Shown here piece by piece: positions 17,742 through 25,647 of a DNA stretch of 64,000 nucleotides (positions are counted from its first letter, which is position 1; each line of letters starts with the position of its first letter). Source of the stretch: Leptolyngbya boryana PCC 6306. Lineage in GTDB: Bacteria; Cyanobacteriota; Cyanobacteriia; Leptolyngbyales; Leptolyngbyaceae. Position numbers and translations under genes: made by a program. Under the pieces are notes generated by a model that did no database searches, was not told where the DNA came from, and saw nothing but the letters and a program-made list of their open reading frames with translations. The stretch covers positions 3,242,577-3,306,576 of the forward strand of contig NZ_KB731324.1 in the NCBI RefSeq assembly GCF_000353285.1. The letters are read 5' to 3'.

Positions 17742-18230
17742 ATGAAAACGCCTTTAACAGAAGCGGTCGCAACCGCAGATTCGCAAGGTCGCTTCCTCAG
17801 CTCGACCGAAATGCAAGTTGCATTTGGACGCTTCCGTCAGGCTGCTGCTAGCTTAGATGCTGCAAAAGGCTTGAGTTCCAAAGCATCCAGCTTGGCTGAT
17901 GGTGCAGCTAACGCTGTTTACCAAAAGTTCCCCTACACAACTCAAATGCAAGGGAACAACTTTGCTTCTACCCCTGCTGGTAAAGCAAAATGCGTTCGTG
18001 ACATCGGCTACTACATCCGCATGATCACGTACTGCTTGGTTGCAGGCAGCACCGGACCGATGGATGACTATCTGATCGGTGGATTGGCTGAAATCAACCG
18101 CACCTTTGATCTGTCTCCGAGCTGGTATGTAGAAGCTCTGAAGCACATCAAAGCCAACCATGGTTTGAGCGGCGACGCTGCTGTCGAAGCAAACTCCTAC
18201 ATTGACTATGCAATCAATGCCCTAAGCTAG
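17742..18230 (+). CDS. cpcA: C-phycocyanin alpha subunit (copy with linkers)
   Basis: 162-residue alpha subunit that pairs with CpcB in rod hexamers. It starts [20 protein letters not shown] and binds one phycocyanobilin at Cys-84 ([15 protein letters not shown]), the site served by the CpcE/CpcF lyase encoded downstream on the other strand. The gap from cpcB is 79 bp. A stem-loop follows the stop and may lower read-through into the linker genes. Confidence 0.96.
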   Translation: MKTPLTEAVATADSQGRFLSSTEMQVAFGRFRQAAASLDAAKGLSSKASSLADGAANAVYQKFPYTTQMQGNNFASTPAGKAKCVRDIGYYIRMITYCLVAGSTGPMDDYLIGGLAEINRTFDLSPSWYVEALKHIKANHGLSGDAAVEANSYIDYAINALS

Positions 18231-18240
18231 GGAATTTTGA

Positions 18241-18311
18241 ATGCCCAGAGCGACTATTTCCTGCGGGATGCCCGATACGACGCATCTACAGGAGGTTGGA
18301 GGTCTGGGCAT
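18241..18311 (+). terminator. Stem-loop between cpcA and cpcC
   Basis: ATGCCCAGA pairs with TCTGGGCAT across a 53-nt loop. There is no long T run, so it looks like a processing, stabilising or attenuating hairpin that keeps linker expression below subunit expression. Confidence 0.55.
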
Positions 18312-18363
18312 CTTGCTGTCAATTTCACCCCGTTGAATTGAAACAATTAGAGGAGAAAATCCT

Positions 18364-19233
18364 GTGGCGATTACAACTGCTGCTTCCCGTTTGGGAACTG
18401 ATGCATTTAGCGAAGCCCGCCCGCTTGAACTACGATCGAATTGGACTCCAGAGGATGCCAAGATCGTAATTCAGGCGGTTTACCGTCATGTATTGGGCAA
18501 CGATCACTTGATGGCATCAGAGCGATTGCTGGGTCTAGAGTCGTTGCTGAGCAATGGCAAGATCACCGTGCGCGAATTCGTCCGCGCAGTCGCAAAATCT
18601 GAACTCTACAAGACGAAGTTTTTATATCCTAATTTTCATACTCGTGTGATCGAGCTGAACTTCAAGCATCTCTTGGGTCGTGCGCCCTACGATGAAGCAG
18701 AAGTGATTGAGCATTTGGATCGCTATCAGACGCAGGGATATGAGGCGGATATTGATTCTTATATCGATTCTGCTGAGTATGATGCAAATTTTGGGGACAA
18801 TATTGTTCCTTACTACCGCGGTTTTTCAACCCAAGTTAGTCAAAAGACCGTTGGATTTACTCGCATGTTCCGGCTGTATCGGGGCTATGCAAGTAGCGAT
18901 CGTTCTCAATTAGAGGGCGCAAGTTCTCGCTTGGCATCGGAACTGGCTCGAAACAGTGCTTCTGCTGTCATTGGAACTTCTGGCGGTTCGAGCGGGTTTG
19001 CTTATCGTCCTTCTTTGCAAGGCGTAACTCCAACTCGGACATTTGGACGGTCTTCCACTGGATCTTCGGATCGGCTCTACCGGATTGAGGTGGCTGGCAT
19101 TTCGTTGCCTCGCTATCCTTGGGTACGTCGCAGCAATAAAGCGATCGTGGTTCCTTACGAGCAGTTGTCTAGCACGCTTCAGCAAATCAATAAGCTGGGC
19201 GGTAAAGTAGCTAGCGTAACTTTGGCGCAATAG
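18364..19233 (+). CDS. cpcC: Phycocyanin rod linker CpcC
   Basis: 289-residue rod linker that stacks phycocyanin hexamers. GTG start with GAGGAGA upstream; begins [20 protein letters not shown]. The pfam00427-type linker domain spans about 25-165 ([54 protein letters not shown]). A CpcD-type domain closes the protein (about 233-288: [15 protein letters not shown] to [11 protein letters not shown]). Only one such linker is present here; Fremyella cpc2 has two. Confidence 0.95.
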   Translation: MAITTAASRLGTDAFSEARPLELRSNWTPEDAKIVIQAVYRHVLGNDHLMASERLLGLESLLSNGKITVREFVRAVAKSELYKTKFLYPNFHTRVIELNFKHLLGRAPYDEAEVIEHLDRYQTQGYEADIDSYIDSAEYDANFGDNIVPYYRGFSTQVSQKTVGFTRMFRLYRGYASSDRSQLEGASSRLASELARNSASAVIGTSGGSSGFAYRPSLQGVTPTRTFGRSSTGSSDRLYRIEVAGISLPRYPWVRRSNKAIVVPYEQLSSTLQQINKLGGKVASVTLAQ

Positions 19234-19252
19234 ATAAAAGGAGCGTGTCATT

Positions 19253-19510
19253 ATGTTGGTTGGATCAAATCGGTCTGCAACAGCAGATAATCGTGTTTTC
19301 CTTTATGAAGTCGAAGGTCTACGTCAAAACGATCAGACGGAGAACAACAGCTATCCGGTTCGGAATAGCAGCACGGTGACCTATGCTGTGCCTTATCGTC
19401 AGATGAATGCTCAGATGCAAAAGATTACCCGCATGGGTGGAAGAATTGTGAACATTCGTCCGGCTGGGCAAGCAGCACCTGCACCTGCTTCTGAAGAGCA
19501 CGGCGAATAA
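19253..19510 (+). CDS. cpcD: Small rod-capping linker CpcD
   Basis: 85-residue capping linker that terminates phycocyanin rods. The CpcD fold covers residues about 13-68 (RVFLYEVEGLRQND to MGGRIVNIRPA), followed by an Ala/Pro-rich tail. Start 20 bp after cpcC, with AAAGGAG upstream. Last gene of the operon. Confidence 0.93.
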   Translation: MLVGSNRSATADNRVFLYEVEGLRQNDQTENNSYPVRNSSTVTYAVPYRQMNAQMQKITRMGGRIVNIRPAGQAAPAPASEEHGE

Positions 19511-19536
19511 TCGTTTCACAATTCTATTAATTAAGT

Positions 19537-19578
19537 GGGAGATCTAAAACGATGAGTTTGGATGCTCCCTCTTTTTTT
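19537..19578 (+). terminator. Likely terminator after cpcD
   Basis: GGGAG-ATC pairs with GAT-GCTCCC with one bulge, followed directly by a seven-T tract. Confidence 0.6.
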
Positions 19579-19652
19579 GTGAGGTTGCTAGTCATTGCAT
19601 TAATTTTGCGGAGTGGGGAGAACCCAAACTCAGATTGCTCCCTATCTCCTCA

Positions 19653-20468
19653 TCAGAGATTCTCATCACTTTGAGAAAGTGATAAAGCAAGTCCACGGTA
19701 GCGGCGAGGATCACCTTCGGCGAGGACAAGCCGTTCTTGCCCTTTGCGATCGTACAGTTTATCTAAAATCATCTGCCAATCAGAAGCCGATAGCGGAGAG
19801 GGTTGCTCCTCGACTTTAGCAGCGGGAACTGCGTTTTTCACTTGTTGCTGTGCCCAACACGCCCGAGCGCGAACGGCATCGCTCTCATCTTGCTCTGCAA
19901 TTTGTTCAAACTGAGCGAGAATCTGCGATCGCCATTCGGGATAGGTTTGTGAGATTGCTTGTGCCAAAGCTTGTAAGCCCACGATCGCTGAATAGCGCAC
20001 CACCCATTCTTCGTCCTGGCGTGCGACAAAGATCAATGCTTCTAGGGCCTCTTCTTGAGCAATCTCTAACAAATTTTCTGGGAACCAATGCCACTTCATG
20101 GTTCCGAGTCCTTTGGCTGCGGCTCGCCGCACGCTGAGCGAAAAATCAGCAGTTGCGACGCCTAACAATGTCACTAATCCTCTTGGATCACCAATGCCTG
20201 CCAGTGCCCGAATCGCCCAAGCTCGTGCTGTATAGTTATGTCCATCGAGTTGTTCGAGCAGGGGTGCAACCGCAGGTTCTCCTAACTCAATTAATCCTTC
20301 CACGGCTGCAACGGCTGCCCCTGGATTGTTATAGCTCAATGAGGCGACCAACGTTGGAATCGCACCTTCTAACTTTGCGTCGGCAAGATTTTGAACAGCC
20401 TTGAGCAAAGCATAAGCAGAATCTGCGGCATCGACCGCCTGAATCAACGATGAAAGAGAGTCAGACAT
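19653..20468 (-). CDS. cpcF: Phycocyanobilin lyase subunit CpcF
   Basis: HEAT-repeat protein of 271 residues that, with CpcE, attaches phycocyanobilin to Cys-84 of CpcA. Repeats run through the first 220 residues (AAVAAVEGLIELGEPAVAPL, ARAWAIRALAGIGDPRGL, VRRAAAKGLGTMKWHWFPE). The KGLGTMKWHW stretch points to CpcF rather than CpcE. The C-terminal 60 residues extend beyond the usual CpcF of about 215 and hold DWQMILDKLYDRKGQERL. It is 45 bp downstream of cpcE and convergent with cpcD. Confidence 0.88.
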   Translation of the reverse strand: MSDSLSSLIQAVDAADSAYALLKAVQNLADAKLEGAIPTLVASLSYNNPGAAVAAVEGLIELGEPAVAPLLEQLDGHNYTARAWAIRALAGIGDPRGLVTLLGVATADFSLSVRRAAAKGLGTMKWHWFPENLLEIAQEEALEALIFVARQDEEWVVRYSAIVGLQALAQAISQTYPEWRSQILAQFEQIAEQDESDAVRARACWAQQQVKNAVPAAKVEEQPSPLSASDWQMILDKLYDRKGQERLVLAEGDPRRYRGLALSLSQSDENL

Positions 20469-20513
20469 GAGGAGAAGAATTTAAGTGCTAAGTGTATTGT
20501 CGCTCGATCGCGT

Positions 20514-21350
20514 CTAAAGGAGTTCATCCATCAAGTGCATCACTTGAATTGCGCCCTCAGATAAGTTGGGGAGCGGACTTTCGACTAATTGCGTTTCGAG
20601 TAATCCCTTTAAAGAAATTAATTTCAGACTATTTTCTGCTAGGGTTTCAGAAATCGGTTTTGCTGCAGCTAAATACCCGATCGCGCCTAAATCTGCTAAG
20701 ACCGTGCGCCGAAGTTGCAGGTCTTGACTCGATAGTGCTTGCACTAAGCGATCGCCATATTCAGCCGCAATTTCAGGATTTGGGCTGAGTTGGTACATTG
20801 CTCTTAATGCAGCAAATTGGGTTCGAGGGACAAAATGGTTTAAAAATGGCTGAATGTGAGGAATCGCTTCGGTTGCACCCAAGGTTCCCAACGCTTCTAA
20901 AATGGCATCAAAAGGTTGTTCTAGCTGAGGGGGTTCAGGTGCGGGTAACGTGCCGGGAACTTGATTATTCAACAATTCGATCAGTCGAGGCACACAGGCT
21001 GAATCTTGTAACATCTCTAAAGATTGGGCTGCGGCTTCACGCACATAGAAATCCGAACATTCCAGCGCATGAATTAATGCCGGGACTGCACGTCGATCGC
21101 CTAATTTTCCCAAAGCTCTGGCTGCATTGCGTCGCAGCGGATATCCTCCCGCATCGGTGCGATCGTCTTCATCATCTAACGCTGCGATCAAAATCTCGAT
21201 CGCCTGAGGAGCATTGACGCGAAATCGCCCTAACCACCAAGCAGCATAAACACGCAATCCCAAATCCTCACCTTGAAGATTAACGATCGCTTGTTCTACC
21301 GTCAAACTCTCACCTTGAAGACCCGCTTGCAGCTCTGCTTCATTTGCCAT
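20514..21350 (-). CDS. cpcE: Phycocyanobilin lyase subunit CpcE
   Basis: Partner of CpcF, 278 residues of HEAT/armadillo-type repeats. The family signature GLRVYAAWWLGRFRVN is near the N-terminus, followed by GGYPLRRNAARALGKLGDRRAV, DFYVREAAAQSLEML and RTQFAALRAMYQL. Co-directional with cpcB-cpcA at 22559-21467, giving the order cpcB-cpcA-cpcE-cpcF as in constitutive cpc1 operons. A strong hairpin precedes it, so lyase output is probably well below subunit output. Confidence 0.92.
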   Translation of the reverse strand: MANEAELQAGLQGESLTVEQAIVNLQGEDLGLRVYAAWWLGRFRVNAPQAIEILIAALDDEDDRTDAGGYPLRRNAARALGKLGDRRAVPALIHALECSDFYVREAAAQSLEMLQDSACVPRLIELLNNQVPGTLPAPEPPQLEQPFDAILEALGTLGATEAIPHIQPFLNHFVPRTQFAALRAMYQLSPNPEIAAEYGDRLVQALSSQDLQLRRTVLADLGAIGYLAAAKPISETLAENSLKLISLKGLLETQLVESPLPNLSEGAIQVMHLMDELL

Positions 21351-21397
21351 AACAGTTTCTTTAAAAGTGATTCACCACTCTTATCTTAAATAAGAAA

Positions 21398-21451
21398 CTG
21401 CCCGGAAAAGAGCACAATCACGAATTCGCGATCGCGCGCTCTTCCGGGCAG
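21398..21451 (-). terminator. Strong hairpin between cpcA and cpcE
   Basis: CTGCCCGGAAAAGAGC pairs with GCTCTTCCGGGCAG with one bulged A. The loop contains a HIP1 octamer. Without a T run it looks like an attenuator or mRNA-processing hairpin that allows partial read-through to cpcEF. Confidence 0.7.
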
Positions 21452-21466
21452 GAGTCAACCTAAACT

Positions 21467-21955
21467 TTAGCTCAAAGCATTGATTGCGTAATCGAGGTAG
21501 GAATTTGCTTCAACAGCAGCATCGCCACTCAAGCCATGATTTGCTTTGATATATTTCAGCGCTTCTACATACCAACTCGGAGCCAAGTCGAACGTCCGGT
21601 TGATTTCAGCCAATCCGCTGATCAAATAGTCATCCATCGGGCCAGTTCCACCGACGACTAGGCAGTAGGTAACCATGCGCAGATAGTAACCAATATCACG
21701 CACGCACTTGTCTTTGCCGGTTTGCGTCGAAGCATAGTTCGGGCCAGACATGGTCGTGGTGTAGGGAAACTTTTGGTACACTGCATTTGCAGCACCACTT
21801 GCCAAGCTATTTGCATTCGCAGTTAATGCTTTTGCTGCTTCTAAACCTGCTGATGCTTGGCGGAAACGTCCGAATGCAACCTGCATTTCGGTTGAACTGA
21901 GGAAACGTCCTTGAGAATCAGCAGTTGAAACTGCTTCGGTTAAAGGGGTCTTCAT
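21467..21955 (-). CDS. cpcA: C-phycocyanin alpha subunit (copy with cpcEF)
   Basis: Second CpcA, 162 residues, with Cys-84 in [15 protein letters not shown]. The ATG at 21955 is chosen because it opens the universal [20 protein letters not shown]; the frame stays open upstream to 22078 but overlaps cpcB and is not coding. It differs from the other copy at scattered positions ([20 protein letters not shown]). It belongs to the leftward cpcB-cpcA-cpcE-cpcF operon, which has no linkers and no L box, and so is the likely constitutive set. Confidence 0.96.
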   Translation of the reverse strand: MKTPLTEAVSTADSQGRFLSSTEMQVAFGRFRQASAGLEAAKALTANANSLASGAANAVYQKFPYTTTMSGPNYASTQTGKDKCVRDIGYYLRMVTYCLVVGGTGPMDDYLISGLAEINRTFDLAPSWYVEALKYIKANHGLSGDAAVEANSYLDYAINALS

Positions 21956-22040
21956 GATCGGAACTCTCCAATAAATTCTGGTCGGGTCTGTTGGAACGGC
22001 ATGGATCGATGTAGAGTTCTCGACCCATGCAGATGAGAAA

Positions 22041-22559
22041 TTAAGCAACAGATGCTGCTGCTTTATCGAAGTAGCCACCGATTTCCGACATTAAGCTAGA
22101 GCAATCGCCAAGCGTGATCCCATTGGTATCACCCACGATCGACAAAGCTGCGTCTTTCATTTTGCTAACGCCTGCTGCAACTGATGCACCTGGGGTGCCC
22201 AATGCCAAGTAGGTTTCTCTCAAACCATTCAAGCAACGATCTTCTAAAACACTTGCATCGCCTGTGAAGATCGCATAGGTGACGTAGCGCAAAATGATTT
22301 CCATGTCGCGCAAGCACGCTGCCATACGGCGGTTGGTGTATGCGTTTCCACCAGGAGCGATCAATGCAGGCTGTTCAGCGAACAGTGCCCGAGCTGCATC
22401 TGCAACAATTTTCGACGAGTTGCTGGTAATCCGGTTAACAGCATCCATGCGCTTGTTGCCATCTGCAACCATAGCGATCAAGGCATCGATTTGGTTTGCG
22501 CTCAGGTATTCGCCGCGTGTATCAGCTTGTGCAACTACTTTTGCAAATGCGTCCAACAT
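22041..22559 (-). CDS. cpcB: C-phycocyanin beta subunit (copy with cpcEF)
   Basis: Second CpcB, 172 residues, with Cys-82, Cys-153 and Asn-72 all conserved. AGAGAGA precedes the ATG. It leads the leftward operon; cpcA follows after 85 bp. The N-terminus [20 protein letters not shown] and the C-terminal [19 protein letters not shown] differ from the L-box-controlled copy, so the two sets can be separated by primers or peptides. Confidence 0.96.
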   Translation of the reverse strand: MLDAFAKVVAQADTRGEYLSANQIDALIAMVADGNKRMDAVNRITSNSSKIVADAARALFAEQPALIAPGGNAYTNRRMAACLRDMEIILRYVTYAIFTGDASVLEDRCLNGLRETYLALGTPGASVAAGVSKMKDAALSIVGDTNGITLGDCSSLMSEIGGYFDKAAASVA

Positions 22560-22928
22560 AATCTTTCTCTCTTAATAGCGTCTAGCGTGTAGGTTCAAAA
22601 AGAATCCGACCAAAGAATGCTTCCTTTAGTCCAGTTGAGAATCTGTGGGTTGAATTTTCCCGTCGCGATGCTGCGAGAGTCGTTCATTTCCTGCGATCGC
22701 TGATTGACGGTTCACTGCAAGATGACGAACCAATCGGCATCTCCAGGCAGTAGTCTGTCTTTCAGCTTGCTTGTTTATACTATGTCGTTCAATCCCGATT
22801 TGTTACAAAGTATTTTTACAAATCGTTACAATCTAAATGATGTCTAAAACTTCTGAATAGCGTGCCTGCTCAAGTTTTGCGGCGGATTGGGCTACTACAC
22901 GCTTAATTTCTTTTCTCAAAAATGAGAA
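22560..22928. promoter_or_regulatory. Upstream region of the cpcB-cpcA-cpcE-cpcF operon
   Basis: About 370 bp without a gene. It should hold the cpcB promoter and a long leader. No TTGCACA repeat was found on either strand, in contrast to the other phycocyanin operon. A run of TTACAAA/TTACAAT-like words lies at 22795-22832. Confidence 0.45.
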
Positions 22929-22954
22929 GGCGATCGTAGGAAGGTACGATCGCC
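22929..22954 (-). terminator. Terminator after the 103-aa gene
   Basis: Perfect 10-bp stem GGCGATCGTA/TACGATCGCC with a 6-nt loop, followed on the minus strand by an interrupted T-rich stretch. Confidence 0.65.
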
Positions 22955-22967
22955 GTTCGCGACAGAT

Positions 22968-23279
22968 TTAAGCAACGGTCGCTGTCCAGTCTTTTTTGCG
23001 TAGGGCGATGAAGGTTGCGAGTCCTTTAGAAAATCCTAGCGGGTCAGGAAGAAAATACTGGGGAAACTCTTCGTAATGTCGCCAGGGTTCTGCGTCGGTG
23101 TGTCGTAAATGTAAAACGCGATTGTTTCCTTCTAGTTTCCAAAGCATTTGCCCGCCCATAGGTATTTCACTCATACGGAAGTCCTCGTTCGTTAAATCAT
23201 CAGCAAATGGCTGATGCTCTACATTGTGCCAGCCTAAATCATTAAGTTCTGTCAACTTAACGACATTGAGGCTAGACAT
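22968..23279 (-). CDS. Small protein of unknown function, L-box-linked
   Basis: 103 residues, soluble, rich in Trp and acidic residues (NDLGWHNVEHQPFADD, GGQMLWKLEGNNRVLHL, DAEPWRHYEEFPQYFLPDP). I recognise no domain. The promoter region holds an RcaC L box 49 bp before the ATG, with TATAGT on the minus strand at 23310-23315, so the box would overlie the -35 position. A terminator follows the gene, so it is probably monocistronic. Its place next to cpc genes and the L box suggests light-colour control; the function is unknown. Confidence 0.65.
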   Translation of the reverse strand: MSSLNVVKLTELNDLGWHNVEHQPFADDLTNEDFRMSEIPMGGQMLWKLEGNNRVLHLRHTDAEPWRHYEEFPQYFLPDPLGFSKGLATFIALRKKDWTATVA

Positions 23280-23327
23280 TTATACCGAATTACGATACAG
23301 CAGAACTTTACTATACACCTCTATCTT

Positions 23328-23345
23328 TTGCACAAGATTTGCACA
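23328..23345 (+). promoter_or_regulatory. Perfect RcaC L box in a divergent promoter
   Basis: TTGCACA-AGAT-TTGCACA is an exact match to the Fremyella L box. It lies 49 bp upstream of the leftward 103-aa gene and 146 bp upstream of the rightward 119-aa gene, and has the same orientation relative to the rightward gene as the cpcBACD copy. Confidence 0.85.
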
Positions 23346-23491
23346 AAGATTTATGAACCTTAAGACTCAGAACTGCGGGCTTATAAGAGAATTCGATCAT
23401 AAGAAATCGTATAAATAAAACGTTCAGCCTTTGCGGACGGAGTTTGAATAAAAAGGCATCGCCTCCTGACCTTTGAATAGCGCTATTCGCA

Positions 23492-23851
23492 ATGAAAACG
23501 CACTCTTCGCCTGATCTCTATCGAAGTTCTGCTGAGGATGAGAAGCTTTCTCCCTCTCTCGCGCAAAAGAAAATGCAAGCTTGGATTCGCAGTCGTCATT
23601 TGATTTGTGCGGGTCATTTCTTTGTGTTTGAATCGGTTGATCTCAGCGCGATCGAGCGCTTTTCTGAGTGTGTGGCGGCGCTAGGAGGTTCGGTGATTTC
23701 TATTGATCCGGCGGATAAGCTTTGGATGGGGGAGCATCGGCAGGTTGTGCTGTATCAAGCGAAAGCGAGTTTGCATACGCCTTGTCATTCTTTGAAGCAG
23801 TATTGGCTGAAGTATGGGGGAGTGCGTTCTCGGTTTGATTCGACAAATTAA
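23492..23851 (+). CDS. Small protein of unknown function, L-box-linked
   Basis: 119 residues. The central part (about 45-95) reads FFVFESVDLSAIERFSECVAALGGSVISIDPAD, then a second strand region ending QVVLYQAKASLHTP. The rhythm of an F-x-x-E strand, a helix and an LGG-V-SI strand loosely recalls CpcD-type linker domains, but I cannot claim homology. It has no signal or membrane segment. It is downstream of the perfect L box and has its own strong terminator, so it is a candidate red-light-responsive gene. Confidence 0.65.
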   Translation: MKTHSSPDLYRSSAEDEKLSPSLAQKKMQAWIRSRHLICAGHFFVFESVDLSAIERFSECVAALGGSVISIDPADKLWMGEHRQVVLYQAKASLHTPCHSLKQYWLKYGGVRSRFDSTN

Positions 23852-23886
23852 AAGAGAGATCGCATCAAGTATGCGATCTCTCTTTT
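23850..23886. terminator. Bidirectional terminator at 23.86 kb
   Basis: Perfect 16-bp stem AAAAGAGAGATCGCAT/ATGCGATCTCTCTTTT with a 5-nt loop between two convergent genes. Confidence 0.9.
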
Positions 23887-23903
23887 ATTAGCTTAGAAGC
23901 AGA

Positions 23904-24275
23904 TTATTGGTTCGCAGGCAAAGAACCAATCCCTTTTTCTGCAAAGTACTTGTTCAAGAAAGTTGTTGCAAAAGACAGAACAACGGGTCCCAAAATGAAA
24001 GCTAGAAATCCGTGAACTGCGAACCCAGGCACAAAGACTGAAGCGAGCCAGAAGCAGAGTCCATTGACAACGAGCGAGAACAATCCGAGGGTTAGAAAGG
24101 TGATCGGCAGAGAGAGCACAGAAAGTACAGGCTTCACGAAACCGTTGACTAATCCAACAGAAACTGCGGCAACTAAAGCAGCAGGGAAAGTTGCGATCGT
24201 CACACCCGGAATCACAAGGTCAACAACCAAAAGACCGAGTGCCGTGGTCAGCGTGGTGAGCAAAAAGCTAAGCAT
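23904..24275 (-). CDS. Phage-holin-4-2/YvlD-type membrane protein
   Basis: 123 residues with four transmembrane segments and almost no loops (LLTTLTTALGLLVVDLVIPG, then FPAALVAAVSVGLVNGFVKP). The LSLPITFLTLGLFSLVVNGLC stretch is typical of the pfam04020 family, whose bacterial members are small envelope proteins and not lysis proteins. It is the most 3' gene of a leftward group of four small stress-type genes. Confidence 0.8.
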   Translation of the reverse strand: MLSFLLTTLTTALGLLVVDLVIPGVTIATFPAALVAAVSVGLVNGFVKPVLSVLSLPITFLTLGLFSLVVNGLCFWLASVFVPGFAVHGFLAFILGPVVLSFATTFLNKYFAEKGIGSLPANQ

Positions 24276-24320
24276 ATTTGTTTCTCCTTCATTTGAGAGT
24301 GTAGAAAGTGTAGGTGGAAG

Positions 24321-24506
24321 CTAGATCGTGGACTGTTTGATCTTTTCGTCATGCTTCGAGATTGCCCAGAGTGCATGAATGATGCCAGGCACCCAACCAA
24401 GCAACGTCAGCCCAATACTCACGATGAGCGTGAAGCTAAAGCCATAGGTCATGAAAACAGCCACAGGAGGCAGAAGGATTGCTAGAAGTAACCGAACGAG
24501 TTGCAT
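24321..24506 (-). CDS. YqaE/Pmp3-family membrane peptide
   Basis: 61 residues forming two transmembrane helices: LLLAILLPPVAVFMTYG, then LIVSIGLTLLGWVPGIIHALWAI. The PP-V and GWVPGIIHALW motifs are diagnostic of the Pmp3/UPF0057 proteolipid family, which is usually salt- or cold-induced. GAGGTTAA precedes the ATG. It sits 45 bp upstream of the holin-like gene. Confidence 0.88.
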   Translation of the reverse strand: MQLVRLLLAILLPPVAVFMTYGFSFTLIVSIGLTLLGWVPGIIHALWAISKHDEKIKQSTI

Positions 24507-24605
24507 AAAATTAACCTCAATGGAGTGAATTTTGGACGTTGGAGCGGTGATGAAGCGGTGCTCGTAGAGATTGAGCTGTAAAAGCTTGGCGCACCTCTGA
24601 AAGTT

Positions 24606-25151
24606 CTAGGATTTAGAGATTACGGTATTCAGGTATTCTTTGACTTGCTGCCGAATTTGCTGCTCTTTTCGGGCAACAAATGCACCCTGGTTAGCAATCT
24701 TGAGTTCGATCTCTGCTTGCTTTTGCTGCACTGGATCAATCTCACTTGCTTCTGCATTCGCCTTCGTTTTGTCGTACCAAAGTTGGAACAATCCGATGCG
24801 TTGCTTCACCGTTTCATACCGATTTCCATATTGAGTTGCCAACTTTGCATCTAGGTTAACAAGCTGACTTCTCAATTGATTCACAAGCCGTTTCCCCAAC
24901 CCTTTGAAAATGGTTGAAAAGGAAGGTGCTTCAGAACTTTCAGGCGTTTCTGCATCATTCAATGTTTGAGCAACTGTTGAAATGCTTTGATTGGCAGTCG
25001 CACGAATTTCACCCATACCTTCTTTCAGTTCTGTCATCGATTGGGTCGCGGCAGTCTGAATGATTTCGCGAATTCGAGATGTTCGGTTTCCGCCTTCTGT
25101 TTTGATGGCTTGCAGATCCGTCTTAAGGCGATCTTTAAGAGAGTCAGACAT
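24606..25151 (-). CDS. Coiled-coil protein of unknown function
   Basis: 181 hydrophilic residues predicted to be almost wholly helical, with many Lys/Glu/Gln residues and no membrane segment (TSRIREIIQTAATQSMTEL and QAEIELKIANQGAFVARKEQ). It resembles the small soluble proteins often found with Pmp3- and YkvA-type stress genes in cyanobacteria, but I do not recognise a named family. AAGGTTAACT precedes the ATG. Confidence 0.6.
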   Translation of the reverse strand: MSDSLKDRLKTDLQAIKTEGGNRTSRIREIIQTAATQSMTELKEGMGEIRATANQSISTVAQTLNDAETPESSEAPSFSTIFKGLGKRLVNQLRSQLVNLDAKLATQYGNRYETVKQRIGLFQLWYDKTKANAEASEIDPVQQKQAEIELKIANQGAFVARKEQQIRQQVKEYLNTVISKS

Positions 25152-25190
25152 AGTTAACCTTCCGCATGAAGTGATAGAGTGGCGATCGAC

Positions 25191-25457
25191 TTAAGTGGTT
25201 ACGACTGAATCAGCCTTGTTCGCTTTGGTTTTACGATTCTTCAGTTGTTCACCTAGAATCTGAGTAACTTCGGCTGCGAGTACAGTAATCACAACACCAT
25301 CATCAATCCAACCTAGAACTGGAACAACATCAGTTGCGAAATCAAGTGGACTAATCAAATAGAGCAAACTACCTGCAACCACAATCCAACGATATTTAGA
25401 ATTCCGCAGAAGGGCGCGATACCAGTTGTAGAGGGGCTGAACTAGGAACTTCTTCAT
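25191..25457 (-). CDS. YkvA-family (DUF1232) protein
   Basis: 88 residues. The DUF1232 core is clear: ALLRNSKYRWIVVAGSLLYLISPLDFATDVVPVLG, then WIDDGVVITVLAAEV. LSPLDxxPDxxPxxGxxDD is the family pattern and here reads ISPLDFATDVVPVLGWIDD. One or two hydrophobic helices suggest membrane association. Upstream member of the leftward small-gene group; 39 bp from the next gene. Confidence 0.85.
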   Translation of the reverse strand: MKKFLVQPLYNWYRALLRNSKYRWIVVAGSLLYLISPLDFATDVVPVLGWIDDGVVITVLAAEVTQILGEQLKNRKTKANKADSVVTT

Positions 25458-25647
25458 GATGGCGCTCTTTCAATCGACAACATCATCTTCGCAAACCTAG
25501 AAGCGACTGTCGGGTGTGGAAAACCCCTGGTTTTGGTGTAGTTCTACGACCTCGCAACCCTGGGGAGTGATCAGGTGATGCAATCCTGATGAATGGGCAG
25601 TTGCTAGGGTCATTTTTAGTGACGATCGCTGCGGATAAATGTCCAAA

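Noticed and set aside
23904-24275. Prophage, suggested by the holin-like protein
   Set aside because: The pfam04020 family is a common chromosomal envelope protein in cyanobacteria; no other phage gene is nearby.
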